DNA from: Bosea sp. Tri-49 | Lineage (GTDB): Bacteria > Pseudomonadota > Alphaproteobacteria > Rhizobiales > Beijerinckiaceae | Length of the DNA: 64,000 nucleotides | Direction: 5' to 3' | Assembly: GCF_003952665.1 (NCBI RefSeq) | Contig: NZ_CP017946.1 | Location: 2,666,001-2,730,000, forward strand | Shown here: positions 9,190 through 17,009 of the stretch, piece after piece | Numbering within the stretch: the stretch's first letter is position 1 | Layout: every line of letters begins with the position of its first letter | The notes under the pieces: model-generated | Databases searched by the model: none | Told to the model about the DNA's origin: nothing | The model's input: only the letters and a program-made list of their open reading frames with translations | Translations under genes and position numbers: made by a program

Positions 9190-10179
9190 TCAGGCTGAGA
9201 TCGACTTGCCGGCCTTGCGCAAATCGGCAAGCACCGGCGCCTTGGGCAGCCAGATCTTGTCGAACTCGGCGACGACCGCTTCGGCGTCCTTCGGATTGGC
9301 GAGCTTGAAGTTGGCGCCGGCCGCCTTGAACTGCTCGACGAGCTTGGGCTCGTTGACGGCAAGCGCGTCGATCTGCTCGTCGAGCGCTGCCCGGACGGTC
9401 TTCTGGATCAGCTCGCGATCGCCCGCCGGCATGCCCTGCCAGACGCGGCCCGAAGCGAGCGCGATCACCGGCATGAAGATCGCATTCATCTGCAGGATGG
9501 TCTTCGAGACCTTGTCGAAGCGCTGGTTCCAGGAGAATTCGAGATCGGCCTCGAGGCCGTCGACCTGGCCATTGGTCATGGCGTCGAAGACCTGCGGGGT
9601 CGGGATCGGGGTCGGGGCGGCGCCGAGCAGCTGATAGAAGTCGCGATAGACCGGCGTCGGGTTGATACGCAGCTTCATGCCCTTGATCCCGGCGACGCCA
9701 TCGATCTCCTTAGCGGAGAACACGGCGCGCATGCCGGTGATGCCCCAGGCCATGCCGACGCAGCCGGTCTCGCGCGGCAGCACGTCGAACAGCTTCATCG
9801 CGACGGGATCGCGCACCAGCTTGGCGATCTTGGCGGTGGAGTCGACGATGTAGGGCGCGGTGATCGCGCCGATCGCCGGCACGCGCGAGCCAAGCTCGGC
9901 AGCCATGATCCAGCCCATGTCGAGCGCGCCGGACTGCATCTGCTGCAGCATCGCCGCCTCGTTGCCGAGCTGGCCGGAGTGGAAGACCGTCAGGTTCAGC
10001 CGGCCATTGGTCTCGGCCTTCAGGCGCTCGCCAACCTTGACGGCCGCGACGTTCCAGGGATGGCCGTTCGGGGTGAGGATGCCCAAGCGCAGCTCCTTGC
10101 TCTGGGCGAGCAGCAGCGCCGGCTTGGCGATCGGCAGGGTCGCAGCGGCGGCGATCAGATGACGGCGCGAAATGGTCAT
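9190..10179 (-). CDS. TRAP transporter solute-binding protein, DctP type
   Basis: The 329-residue precursor has an N-terminal twin-arginine-like leader (MTISRRHLIAAAATLPIAKP) and then KELRLGILTPNGHPWNVAAV, typical of DctP/SBP_bac_7 proteins that deliver organic acids to a TRAP permease. GVAGIKGMKLRINPTPVYRDF contains the conserved arginine region that usually salt-bridges a substrate carboxylate. It follows the large permease by 33 bases. The ligand is likely a carboxylate related to the DapA-family enzyme encoded next. Confidence 0.9.
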   Translation of the reverse strand: MTISRRHLIAAAATLPIAKPALLLAQSKELRLGILTPNGHPWNVAAVKVGERLKAETNGRLNLTVFHSGQLGNEAAMLQQMQSGALDMGWIMAAELGSRVPAIGAITAPYIVDSTAKIAKLVRDPVAMKLFDVLPRETGCVGMAWGITGMRAVFSAKEIDGVAGIKGMKLRINPTPVYRDFYQLLGAAPTPIPTPQVFDAMTNGQVDGLEADLEFSWNQRFDKVSKTILQMNAIFMPVIALASGRVWQGMPAGDRELIQKTVRAALDEQIDALAVNEPKLVEQFKAAGANFKLANPKDAEAVVAEFDKIWLPKAPVLADLRKAGKSISA

Positions 10180-10212
10180 GACGGAACTCCCCTTATTGGT
10201 TGACGAACGAAC

Positions 10213-11481
10213 TCACTTCACCAGGACCAGCGACAGCCATGGGTAGATCGAGAGCAGGACCAGGAGGACGCAGGAGATGATGAAGAAGGGCAGCGTCACC
10301 AGGAACATCTTGCCGGGCTTGGCTCCGGTCACCGCGGCGGCGACGAAGAAGCACAGGCCGACCGGCGGCGAGAGCAAGCCGAGGACGAGGTTGACCACGA
10401 CGACGACGCCGAAATGGCGGGGATCGATGCCGTAGACCTCGGTCGCGATCGGCAGCAGGATCGGCACCGTCATGATCAAGCCGGGGATACCGTCGATCAC
10501 CGTGCCGATGATCAGCAGGATGACGTTGACCAGCAGCATGAAGGTCACCGGATCCTTGGCGATCGCCTGGATCGAGGCGGCAACCGCCTGCGGGACCTTG
10601 CCGTAGACCAGAACCCAGGAGAACACGGCAGCAGCCGCGACCAGGAAGAGCACGATCGCCGAATAGACGCCGGCGCGCAGCATCATCTGCGGCAGCTGCT
10701 CGAACTTGAATTCCTTGGTCCAGTAACGGCCGATCAAGGCGGCCGCGACCGAGCCGACCGCAGCCGCTTCCGTCGCATTGGCGAGGCCGCCGAGGATCGA
10801 GCCGACGATGACGATCGGGATTAGCAGGGTCGGCGCGGCGCCGAGCACGATCATGGCGCGCTCGCGCAGGGTCTGCTTCTCGCCGGCCGGGTAGTTGTAG
10901 ACGAAACCCATCGCCGCGATGACGAGGAAGAACATCAGCGTCAGCAGGATGCCGGGCACGATGCCGGTGATCAGCATGTCGCTGACCGAGACCTGCGCCA
11001 GCACGGCGTAGACGACGAACATCACCGAGGGCGGGATGATCGGCCCGAGCATGCCGCCATAGGCGGTGAGGCCGGCGGCGAAGTTCTTGTCATAGCCCTT
11101 GCGCTCCATCTCCGGGACCATGACCTGCGCCATGATCGCGACCTGGGCCGTGGCCGAGCCGAGGATCGAGGAGACGAACATGTTGGCGAGGATGTTGACA
11201 TAGGCCAGGCCGCCACGGAGCGAGCCGACGAAGGCCATGGCGAGGTCGACGATGCGGCGGGTGATGCCGCCGCCATTCATGATCTCACCGATCAGGACGA
11301 AGAGCGGGATGGCGATCAGGCCGTAGCTGTCGACGCCGCCGAACATCTGCAGCGGGTAATTCGGCAGGAGCTGCATGTTGCCGGTCGCCGCCATGTAGAC
11401 CAGCGCGCCGAGGCAGAGGCACAGCGCGATCGGCACGCCGGCCAGCATGATGCCGAAGAAGGCTCCAATCGTGATCGCCAT
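10213..11481 (-). CDS. TRAP transporter large permease, DctM type
   Basis: The 422-residue inner-membrane protein is strongly hydrophobic with about a dozen transmembrane segments. It contains FGGVDSYGLIAIPLFVLIGE and GLLSPPVGLCFFVAAAVTG, typical of DctM, the ion-coupled translocation subunit. A longer frame extends upstream, but ATG 11481 overlaps the stop of the small-permease gene (ATGA), the normal Q-M junction, so that start is chosen. Confidence 0.93.
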   Translation of the reverse strand: MAITIGAFFGIMLAGVPIALCLCLGALVYMAATGNMQLLPNYPLQMFGGVDSYGLIAIPLFVLIGEIMNGGGITRRIVDLAMAFVGSLRGGLAYVNILANMFVSSILGSATAQVAIMAQVMVPEMERKGYDKNFAAGLTAYGGMLGPIIPPSVMFVVYAVLAQVSVSDMLITGIVPGILLTLMFFLVIAAMGFVYNYPAGEKQTLRERAMIVLGAAPTLLIPIVIVGSILGGLANATEAAAVGSVAAALIGRYWTKEFKFEQLPQMMLRAGVYSAIVLFLVAAAAVFSWVLVYGKVPQAVAASIQAIAKDPVTFMLLVNVILLIIGTVIDGIPGLIMTVPILLPIATEVYGIDPRHFGVVVVVNLVLGLLSPPVGLCFFVAAAVTGAKPGKMFLVTLPFFIISCVLLVLLSIYPWLSLVLVK

Positions 11482-12110
11482 CAGTTCACCACCCCGTCGG
11501 CATTGGCGGCGGCGAAGCCGGGCAGCTCCTGCCTGGCGACGAGGCCGAGATCCTCGAACAGGTTCGCGAGGGCATGCAGCGTCATCGACACCGCGAAGAG
11601 CGGCATGATGAGGTAGATCACCCAGGTCGGCCAGTTCAGCGTTTGCGTGCGCTCGGTGTAGATGAAGTTGAAGGACTGGCCCGCGTATTCCCTGGCGTCG
11701 AAGCCCGCCTGCGCGATGCCGATCGGATCGAGCCAGAGCCAGCACATCACGCCAAGGGCGATACCGAACAGGATGACGCCGAGGGTCGCGATGACGCGAA
11801 AGATCGCCACGCCACGCTCGGAGAAGCGGTCGGTCAGCATGGTCACCGCGAAGTCGAGCCGCATGCGCGTCATCGCGGAGGCACCGATGAAGGTGAGCCA
11901 GACCACGCTGTAGACCGCGGATTCGTCGATCCAGTAGATCGGATGGCCGCTATAGCGCGTGACGACGTTCAGCAGGATCAGCGCCGACAGCAGGAACATC
12001 AGCCCCTGGATGGCGCGGTGCTCGACCCGGAGCAGGCGTCCGGACACCGCGACGATCACCTCCGGCACGACCATGGAGCGGCTACGCGCCGCAACAGCTT
12101 CATTGCTCAT
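11481..12110 (-). CDS. TRAP transporter small permease, DctQ type
   Basis: The 209-residue protein has four predicted membrane helices, starting with AIQGLMFLLSALILLNVV. It has the DctQ features YWIDESAVYSVVWLTFIGAS and TRMRLDFAVTMLTDRF. It partners with the large subunit, whose start codon overlaps its stop. It is the first gene of the transporter operon, and its start lies 87 bases from the divergent GntR gene, with a palindrome between the two. Confidence 0.92.
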   Translation of the reverse strand: MSNEAVAARSRSMVVPEVIVAVSGRLLRVEHRAIQGLMFLLSALILLNVVTRYSGHPIYWIDESAVYSVVWLTFIGASAMTRMRLDFAVTMLTDRFSERGVAIFRVIATLGVILFGIALGVMCWLWLDPIGIAQAGFDAREYAGQSFNFIYTERTQTLNWPTWVIYLIMPLFAVSMTLHALANLFEDLGLVARQELPGFAAANADGVVN

Positions 12111-12133
12111 TCTTGTCTTCCCCTGATCGTGTT

Positions 12134-12153
12134 GTAGATTGTATAAAATCTAC
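12134..12153. promoter_or_regulatory. Putative GntR/FCD operator palindrome
   Basis: GTAGATT-N6-AATCTAC forms a dyad centred on TATA, with nine of ten base pairs matched over 20 bases. It lies between the divergent start codons of the TRAP operon (12110) and the GntR gene (12197). FCD-subfamily regulators commonly bind short AT-centred palindromes in such positions. It could control both directions. Confidence 0.6.
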
Positions 12154-12196
12154 GTGTCAATGGTTTTCCCCAACGCCATCAGCTAGGGTGCGGCCG

Positions 12197-12862
12197 ATGT
12201 CCCCTCCCCTGAAGCACCGCACCCTGTCCTCGGCGATCGTCGATCGCCTGCGTCAAGAGATCCTCGACGGCAGCTATCCGGCCGGCTCGCAATTGCGGCA
12301 GGACGCGCTGGCGCAGGCCTTTGAGGTCAGCCGCATTCCAGTGCGCGAGGCGCTGTTCCAGCTCGAAGCGGAGGGTTTCGTCAGAATCGTGCCGCACAAG
12401 GGCGCGATCGTCTCGGGGCTGTCGCTCGGCGAGATCGACGACGTCTTCGAGTTGCGCAAGCTCCTGGAGCCGCGGCTGCTGGCGAGTTCGGTGCCCGCGC
12501 TGACGGAGCAAGATTTCGCGGCTGTCGCCGGGATGGAGGCCGCCTTCGAGCAGGCGATAACAGCGGGCGACATCAGCCGCTGGGGCGTGCTCAACGCCGA
12601 TTTTCACATGGCGCTCTATGCGCGGGCGACGCAGCCGCGCACGCTCACTATCGTCTCAGGGCTGCTGCAGACCAGCGACCGCTATACGCGCCTGCAATTG
12701 CAGCGCAGCTCTTCGATCGAGCGGGCGCAGGCCGAGCACAACGAGCTGATCCGGCTCTGCCGCGCCGGAGCGCTGAAGGAAGCGAGCCGCCTGCTCGTCG
12801 ACCATATCGAGCTGGTCCGGCAGGATCTGGTCGAATTCCTGGAGGAGCGCGGGAAGGGGTAG
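12197..12862 (+). CDS. GntR family transcriptional regulator (FadR/FCD subfamily)
   Basis: The 221-residue regulator has an N-terminal winged helix, residues about 5-70, with the GntR signature LRQDALAQAFEVSRIPVREA. The C-terminal all-helical FCD effector domain contains FHMALYARATQPRTL and the histidines expected to hold a metal or carboxylate ligand. Start ATG 12197 is chosen because the HTH begins right after it; the longer frame upstream would run through the operator palindrome. Divergent placement from the TRAP and DapA-family genes suggests it controls them in response to their substrate. Confidence 0.9.
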   Translation: MSPPLKHRTLSSAIVDRLRQEILDGSYPAGSQLRQDALAQAFEVSRIPVREALFQLEAEGFVRIVPHKGAIVSGLSLGEIDDVFELRKLLEPRLLASSVPALTEQDFAAVAGMEAAFEQAITAGDISRWGVLNADFHMALYARATQPRTLTIVSGLLQTSDRYTRLQLQRSSSIERAQAEHNELIRLCRAGALKEASRLLVDHIELVRQDLVEFLEERGKG

Positions 12863-12873
12863 CGAAGACTGGG

Positions 12874-12981
12874 CGTCATTCTCGGGCGGAGCGAAGCGCA
12901 GACCCGAGAATCTCATGACGAGAAGGCGCCGATCAGCGCCCCCTCCGGGCTGAGATGCTCGGGTCAAGCCCGAGCATGACG
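12874..12981. repeat. Two-hairpin intergenic palindromic repeat (complete unit)
   Basis: The first hairpin has arms ATTCTCGGG and CCCGAGAAT around a GC-rich loop; the second has ATGCTCGGG and CCCGAGCAT around TCAAG. About 31 bases separate the two. The unit fills the gap between the convergent GntR and PLP-enzyme genes. The same two halves occur at 50761-50800 and 51183-51212, where a GIY-YIG gene lies between them. Confidence 0.8.
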
Positions 12982-12989
12982 TTTGGCCT

Positions 12990-14069
12990 TCAGGTCAACT
13001 TGCCCCTTGCCGCCACCGGCAGTTCACCGATGAGCTTGTCGCCGCGCACCGTCACCAGCCGATCGACCATGTTGACGACGACGCAGACATGGTTCGGGAC
13101 GATCCGCACGACCTCACCGACATTAGGCCGCTCATTGCTGCCGGAGAGGTCGAGGAAGCCGTGCTCCTCGGCGAATTGCGCGATCCGGGCCAGCGGATAT
13201 TCGAGGATGTAGCCGTGCCCATCCAGATTACCCTTGTCGCTTGTCAGCGTCTTCGAGCCGGAATCGAGGATGCCGCGCTCCGCTCCGGCCCGGCTGACCA
13301 CCGTCGCGTAAACCGTCAGCGCGCAGTCTTCGAGCTCCGCCACCCCGGCCGCGATCTGCATGCGGTCGTTGAAGATCGAGGTGCCCGAGCGATGCTCGGT
13401 CGAGCCCTTGAGCTTGCCGATATTCGGGATATTGGGCGAGCCGCCGGTCGAGATGATGCCGGCTTCGAGGCCGGCCTCGCGCAGCCCGGCATTGGCGATG
13501 TCGAGGAAATCCTGCGTTGCCGGCCAGCCGGTTTCCGGCGGGTACATCAGGAAGCCGGCGAAGGTCAGGCCCTTGGAGGCAGCGATCTGCTTGGCGAGCT
13601 CGACCGCTTCGCCCGGCGTCTCGACGCCGGCGCGCTTGCGGCCGGTGTCGCACTCGACCACGACCTCGAGATTGCGCCCGGCGATCTCGGCCGCCTTGGG
13701 CAAGCCGGCGATCGTGACGAGGTTGTCGGCGGCGACGATCATCCGAACGCGGCGCTGCAAGGCGCCAAGGCGCCCCAGCTTCTCCTCGCCGAGGATGTTG
13801 TAGCTGATCAGGATGTCGTCGATGCCGCCATCGGCCATGACCTCGGCCTCGCCGAGCTTCTGGCAGGTGATGCCGCGCGCCCCGGCGGCGACCTGGAGCC
13901 GCGCCAGCTCGGGCGATTTGTGGGTCTTGATGTGCGGGCGATTGGCGACGCCAGCGGCGTCGCAGGCGGCCTGGAGCCGGGCGATGTTGGCCTCGACCTT
14001 GTCGAGGTCGATGACGACGGCCGGCGTGCCGTAGACGCGGGCGATCTCTTCAGCGAGCGCAGTGGTCAC
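12990..14069 (-). CDS. PLP-dependent D-serine dehydratase / D-threonine aldolase family enzyme (DSD1-like)
   Basis: The 359-residue protein is a fold-type III PLP enzyme with an alanine-racemase N-terminal barrel. Lys48 in RPHIKTHK is the predicted PLP lysine. The C-terminal domain carries His327-Val-Cys329 (PNHVCVVVN), the two-residue metal site of the family. From memory, a His/Cys pair is the zinc site of D-serine dehydratases, whereas D-threonine aldolases use His/Asp, so I favour dehydratase. Its start overlaps the RidA gene by four bases. RidA proteins remove enamine/imine intermediates of such dehydratases, which fits. Substrates may include D-Ser and D-Thr. Confidence 0.82.
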   Translation of the reverse strand: MTTALAEEIARVYGTPAVVIDLDKVEANIARLQAACDAAGVANRPHIKTHKSPELARLQVAAGARGITCQKLGEAEVMADGGIDDILISYNILGEEKLGRLGALQRRVRMIVAADNLVTIAGLPKAAEIAGRNLEVVVECDTGRKRAGVETPGEAVELAKQIAASKGLTFAGFLMYPPETGWPATQDFLDIANAGLREAGLEAGIISTGGSPNIPNIGKLKGSTEHRSGTSIFNDRMQIAAGVAELEDCALTVYATVVSRAGAERGILDSGSKTLTSDKGNLDGHGYILEYPLARIAQFAEEHGFLDLSGSNERPNVGEVVRIVPNHVCVVVNMVDRLVTVRGDKLIGELPVAARGKLT

Positions 14070-14524
14070 GGCAGCACCCGGACGATGACTTCGATCTCGA
14101 CGGTCATGTTGTTGGGCAGCGAGCCCATGCCGACGGCGGAGCGGGCATGGCGGCCGTTGTCGCCGAGCACGGCGACGAACAGGTCCGAGCAGCCATTGAT
14201 GACCTTGGGATGCTGGGCGAAGTCGGGCGCAGCGTTGACCATGCCGAGCAGCTTGACGACCTCGATCTTGTCGAGCGAGCCGGCCGCCTTCTTCATCGCC
14301 GCGAGCAGGCCAAGCCCGGTCTGCTTGGCGTGCTCATAGGCTTCCTCGATCGAGACGCCGGCGCCGACCTTGCCGGTCGGATAGGTGCCGTCGGCGCGCT
14401 TCGGCCCCTGGCCGGAGAGGTAGATGAACTCGCCGACGCGCTTGAAGCTGACATAGGTCGCGACCGGGGTCGGGACGTCGGGCAGGGTCAGCCCCAGCTC
14501 CTTGAGCTTGTCTTCGGCACTCAT
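14066..14524 (-). CDS. RidA family enamine/imine deaminase
   Basis: The 152-residue protein is a YjgF/YER057c/UK114 family member of the longer subtype. RVGEFIYLSGQGP and the C-terminal VEIEVIVRVLP are typical. RidA trimers hydrolyse 2-aminoacrylate and other imines released by PLP enzymes to keto acids and ammonia. ATG 14524 overlaps the stop of the upstream acetyltransferase and follows a GGAGAA site. The gene's own stop overlaps the PLP-enzyme start. The conserved Arg of canonical RidA is not evident at its usual place, so this may be a non-archetypal subfamily. Confidence 0.85.
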   Translation of the reverse strand: MSAEDKLKELGLTLPDVPTPVATYVSFKRVGEFIYLSGQGPKRADGTYPTGKVGAGVSIEEAYEHAKQTGLGLLAAMKKAAGSLDKIEVVKLLGMVNAAPDFAQHPKVINGCSDLFVAVLGDNGRHARSAVGMGSLPNNMTVEIEVIVRVLP

Positions 14525-15045
14525 GCTGTTCTCCAATCGTGGTCGAGATCGCGGACCATGTAGCGGGCCGCATCGTCATAGCTCGCAAGCTTGCGAGCAA
14601 GCGCTTCGTCATGCGCCTCGTGAAACCCGTGAAGACGCCAGAAGCCGGCCGAGTTGCCGACAGCGACCAGCGCCATCCGGGCGAAGCCCGAGGCACGGGC
14701 GTGTGACGCTAGCCTGTTGACGCAGGCGGAGGCGGCGCCACCGCCGCGCGCACCCGGCAGCAGAGCGAGGTCGTGGATGTAATAGGCGTCGGCCTGATCA
14801 GGCAATGCACCGAGCAGGCTGTCGAGCACCGGCACCTGTCCGAGCCGCCAGGGATGGCTCAGCACATAACCGCCGACGCCCTCCCCGCCCGCCAGGACGA
14901 GGCAGCCGGCCGGATACAGCGCGAGCCGCTCGGCGTAGACCGCCTCGCCTTCCGGGTAGTCAGGATGCACCTCAGCCGCGACAGCCAGCACGGCTGGCAA
15001 GTCGGCGGGGGCCATGGAGCGCCAGGAGGTTGGATATGTGGTCAT
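14521..15045 (-). CDS. GNAT family N-acetyltransferase
   Basis: The 174-residue protein has the GNAT acetyl-CoA signature in the segment LLPGARGGGAASACVNRL, followed by the strand-helix FARMALVAVGNSAGFWRLHGF. It is the first gene of a translationally coupled trio (acetyltransferase, RidA, PLP enzyme). The acceptor is not known; acetylation of a D-amino acid would match the neighbouring amidohydrolase, but that is inference. Confidence 0.85.
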   Translation of the reverse strand: MTTYPTSWRSMAPADLPAVLAVAAEVHPDYPEGEAVYAERLALYPAGCLVLAGGEGVGGYVLSHPWRLGQVPVLDSLLGALPDQADAYYIHDLALLPGARGGGAASACVNRLASHARASGFARMALVAVGNSAGFWRLHGFHEAHDEALARKLASYDDAARYMVRDLDHDWRTA

Positions 15046-15058
15046 CAGAACAACTGCA

Positions 15059-15089
15059 CGTCATGCTCGGGCTTGACCCGAGAATGACG
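15059..15089. repeat. Single hairpin of the intergenic repeat family, hybrid arms
   Basis: CGTCATGCTCGGG and CCCGAGAATGACG pair through 12 of 13 bases around CTTGA. One arm matches one hairpin and the other arm the second hairpin of the two-hairpin repeat at 12874-12981. It looks like a recombinant or solo remnant. It lies between the acetyltransferase and amidohydrolase genes. Confidence 0.75.
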
Positions 15090-15097
15090 CTCGTGCC

Positions 15098-16264
15098 TTA
15101 CGCCGCCTCGACTTTCCTGAACTTGTTGCTGCGCTTGGGGTGCCACCAGGCGCCCTTCAGCACCACGCCCTCGGAGACGATCTTCCTGTCGCCGATCAGA
15201 TGCTCGCCGACGACGTCGACATAGTCGAACTTGCCTTCCTTGACGGTGAGCACCGTCGCGTCGCCGAGCGAGCCGACCTTGAGCGAGCCGTATTCCATCC
15301 GCTTCAGCGCCGTGGCGGCGTTCACGGTCGAGGCGGCAACGACATTGTTCAGGCTCATGCCCATGCAGAGGAACTTCGACATGGTGGTGACCTGGTCATA
15401 AGCCGGGCCGTCAATGCAGAGCTTGTGCACGTCGGAGGAGATCACGTCCGGCTCGAAGCCGTTGGCCAGCATCGCGCGTGTCGTCTTGAACGAGAACGAA
15501 CCCTTGCCGTGGCCAATGTCGAAGATCACGCCGCGCTTGCGGGCGGCGAGCACCTCGGGCTTCACCGTGCCTTGGGCGGTCGCGGGGGCATTCGGGAACG
15601 GGCGGAAGGCGTGGGTCAGCACGTCGCCCGGCCTGAGCATGCCGATGACTTCTTCATAGGACGGCGGCGGATGGTCGATATGGCACATCAGCGACATGCC
15701 GACCTCGTTGGCGACCTGCAGCGCGATGTTGAGCGGCACCGTGCCGGAGGTACCCGAGGCGTGCAGGCCGACGCGGACCTTGATGCCGACGATGAGGTCG
15801 CGGTTCTTGTCGGCGACCTCGACGCAGTCGATCGGGTTCATCAACCGCAGATCGCCGCTCTCGCCGACCATGACGCGGTGGTCGAAGCCGTAGATGCCGG
15901 CATGCGAGACATGGAGATAGGCGAGAATGCGCGCCTGGCTCTTCTCGATCACATGCTTGCGGAAGCCCGGCCAGTTGCCGGGGCCGGCCGAGCCGGTGTC
16001 GACCGAGGTGGTGACGCCCGAGGCACGGCAGAACTCATCGGCGTCGATGCCCAGCGAAGTGCCGCCCCAGTAGACATGGGTGTGCAGGTCGATCAGCCCG
16101 GGCGTGACGATGTAGCCGGAGACGTCGCGGATCTCCTTGGCCCCCTTCAGGTCCTTGCCGAAGCCCGAAACCTTCCCGTCGGTGAAGGCGACGTCGATGA
16201 TGCCGTCATGCTTCTGCGATGGGTCGATTACCCGCCCGCCCTTCAGGATGAGATCGTGAGTCAT
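15098..16264 (-). CDS. Amidohydrolase/deacetylase family metallohydrolase (cog3964 type)
   Basis: The 388-residue protein belongs to the amidohydrolase superfamily. His61 and His63 in GLIDLHTHVYW are the first metal ligands. Lys162 in VGIKVRVG is a candidate carboxylated lysine, followed by MCHIDHPPPSYEEV and SSDVHKLCID. From memory, characterised relatives of this group (Atu3266, EF0837) deacetylate N-acetyl-D-amino-acid-like and acetyl-(R)-mandelate compounds. It lies in a minus-strand block with a D-carbamoylase and a D-amino-acid PLP enzyme. A dihydroorotase or hydantoinase role is possible but less supported. Confidence 0.82.
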   Translation of the reverse strand: MTHDLILKGGRVIDPSQKHDGIIDVAFTDGKVSGFGKDLKGAKEIRDVSGYIVTPGLIDLHTHVYWGGTSLGIDADEFCRASGVTTSVDTGSAGPGNWPGFRKHVIEKSQARILAYLHVSHAGIYGFDHRVMVGESGDLRLMNPIDCVEVADKNRDLIVGIKVRVGLHASGTSGTVPLNIALQVANEVGMSLMCHIDHPPPSYEEVIGMLRPGDVLTHAFRPFPNAPATAQGTVKPEVLAARKRGVIFDIGHGKGSFSFKTTRAMLANGFEPDVISSDVHKLCIDGPAYDQVTTMSKFLCMGMSLNNVVAASTVNAATALKRMEYGSLKVGSLGDATVLTVKEGKFDYVDVVGEHLIGDRKIVSEGVVLKGAWWHPKRSNKFRKVEAA

Positions 16265-16305
16265 GACAGCTCCTTGGGGAAACCGGGCGGGCGGCCGCTT
16301 CGCGT

Positions 16306-16881
16306 TCAGGCGAAGCTGGCCGTAGCGCCCTTCTGGATAATAGAGAAGGCTTTGGCGAAGTGGTTATGCAGCTCAGGAATGTAGAGCTGCGAGATGGTCG
16401 GGTCCTGCATGGGAATGTATTTCGCGCCGCCGTCGCGCGGGTCGGCGCCGCTCAGGTAAGCGGGCAGGCCACGCCCCTTGAAGGCGTCGAGGCGATCCTC
16501 CAGCCGGGCGATGACCAGCGAGCCGCAATCGCCCCATTCATAGGGGATGGCAAAGTACAGTTTGGCCGCATAGGCGAGCCGTGACGAGCCCGCCATGTTG
16601 GCGTAGCGCTGGATTGTGCCCTGGCGCCGCGCCGCCTGCTTCACCTTGAGAAAGACCTCGTACTCGGCCCACCAGGGGCCCGCCGCAGCACGCGCCGGGT
16701 CCGATGCGAAGCGGGCCGAATCGCAGAACCGGAAATAGTACTGGCCGACGCTGAGATGGATGCGCTGGACATTCGACATGCCGCCATTCTGCGGGCCGCC
16801 GGCGAGGCCACGCGCGTTCGCGTCGTGCTGGGCGAGCTTGGGCGGGAAGAAGCAGTCCTTGTTCAGGGGATCGGGGGACAC
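16306..16881 (-). CDS. Protein of unknown function in D-amino-acid gene block
   Basis: I do not recognise this 191-residue protein. GTG 16881 is preferred because AGGAG sits seven bases upstream; a longer frame starting at 17013 would overlap the carbamoylase stop and has compositionally poor sequence. Visible blocks are VGQYYFRFCDSARFA, GPWWAEYEVFLKVKQAARRQG, YFAIPYEWGDCGSLV and a C-terminal ELHNHFAKAFSIIQKG. It has no signal peptide or membrane helix and is rich in aromatic residues. It sits between the D-carbamoylase and the amidohydrolase on the same strand, 41 bases before the latter, so a linked role is likely. Confidence 0.65.
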   Translation of the reverse strand: MSPDPLNKDCFFPPKLAQHDANARGLAGGPQNGGMSNVQRIHLSVGQYYFRFCDSARFASDPARAAAGPWWAEYEVFLKVKQAARRQGTIQRYANMAGSSRLAYAAKLYFAIPYEWGDCGSLVIARLEDRLDAFKGRGLPAYLSGADPRDGGAKYIPMQDPTISQLYIPELHNHFAKAFSIIQKGATASFA

Positions 16882-17009
16882 GTCATCACTCCTGTCGAAG
16901 CGCCGCGTCTCTCTGTTCAACGAACGAACGCGGCATCGGGGAGCCCTTGGCCTGATCAGAGCCGGTTCTCGACCGCGCCCGGCGACTGCGACGCATGCGC
17001 CAACAGCGC

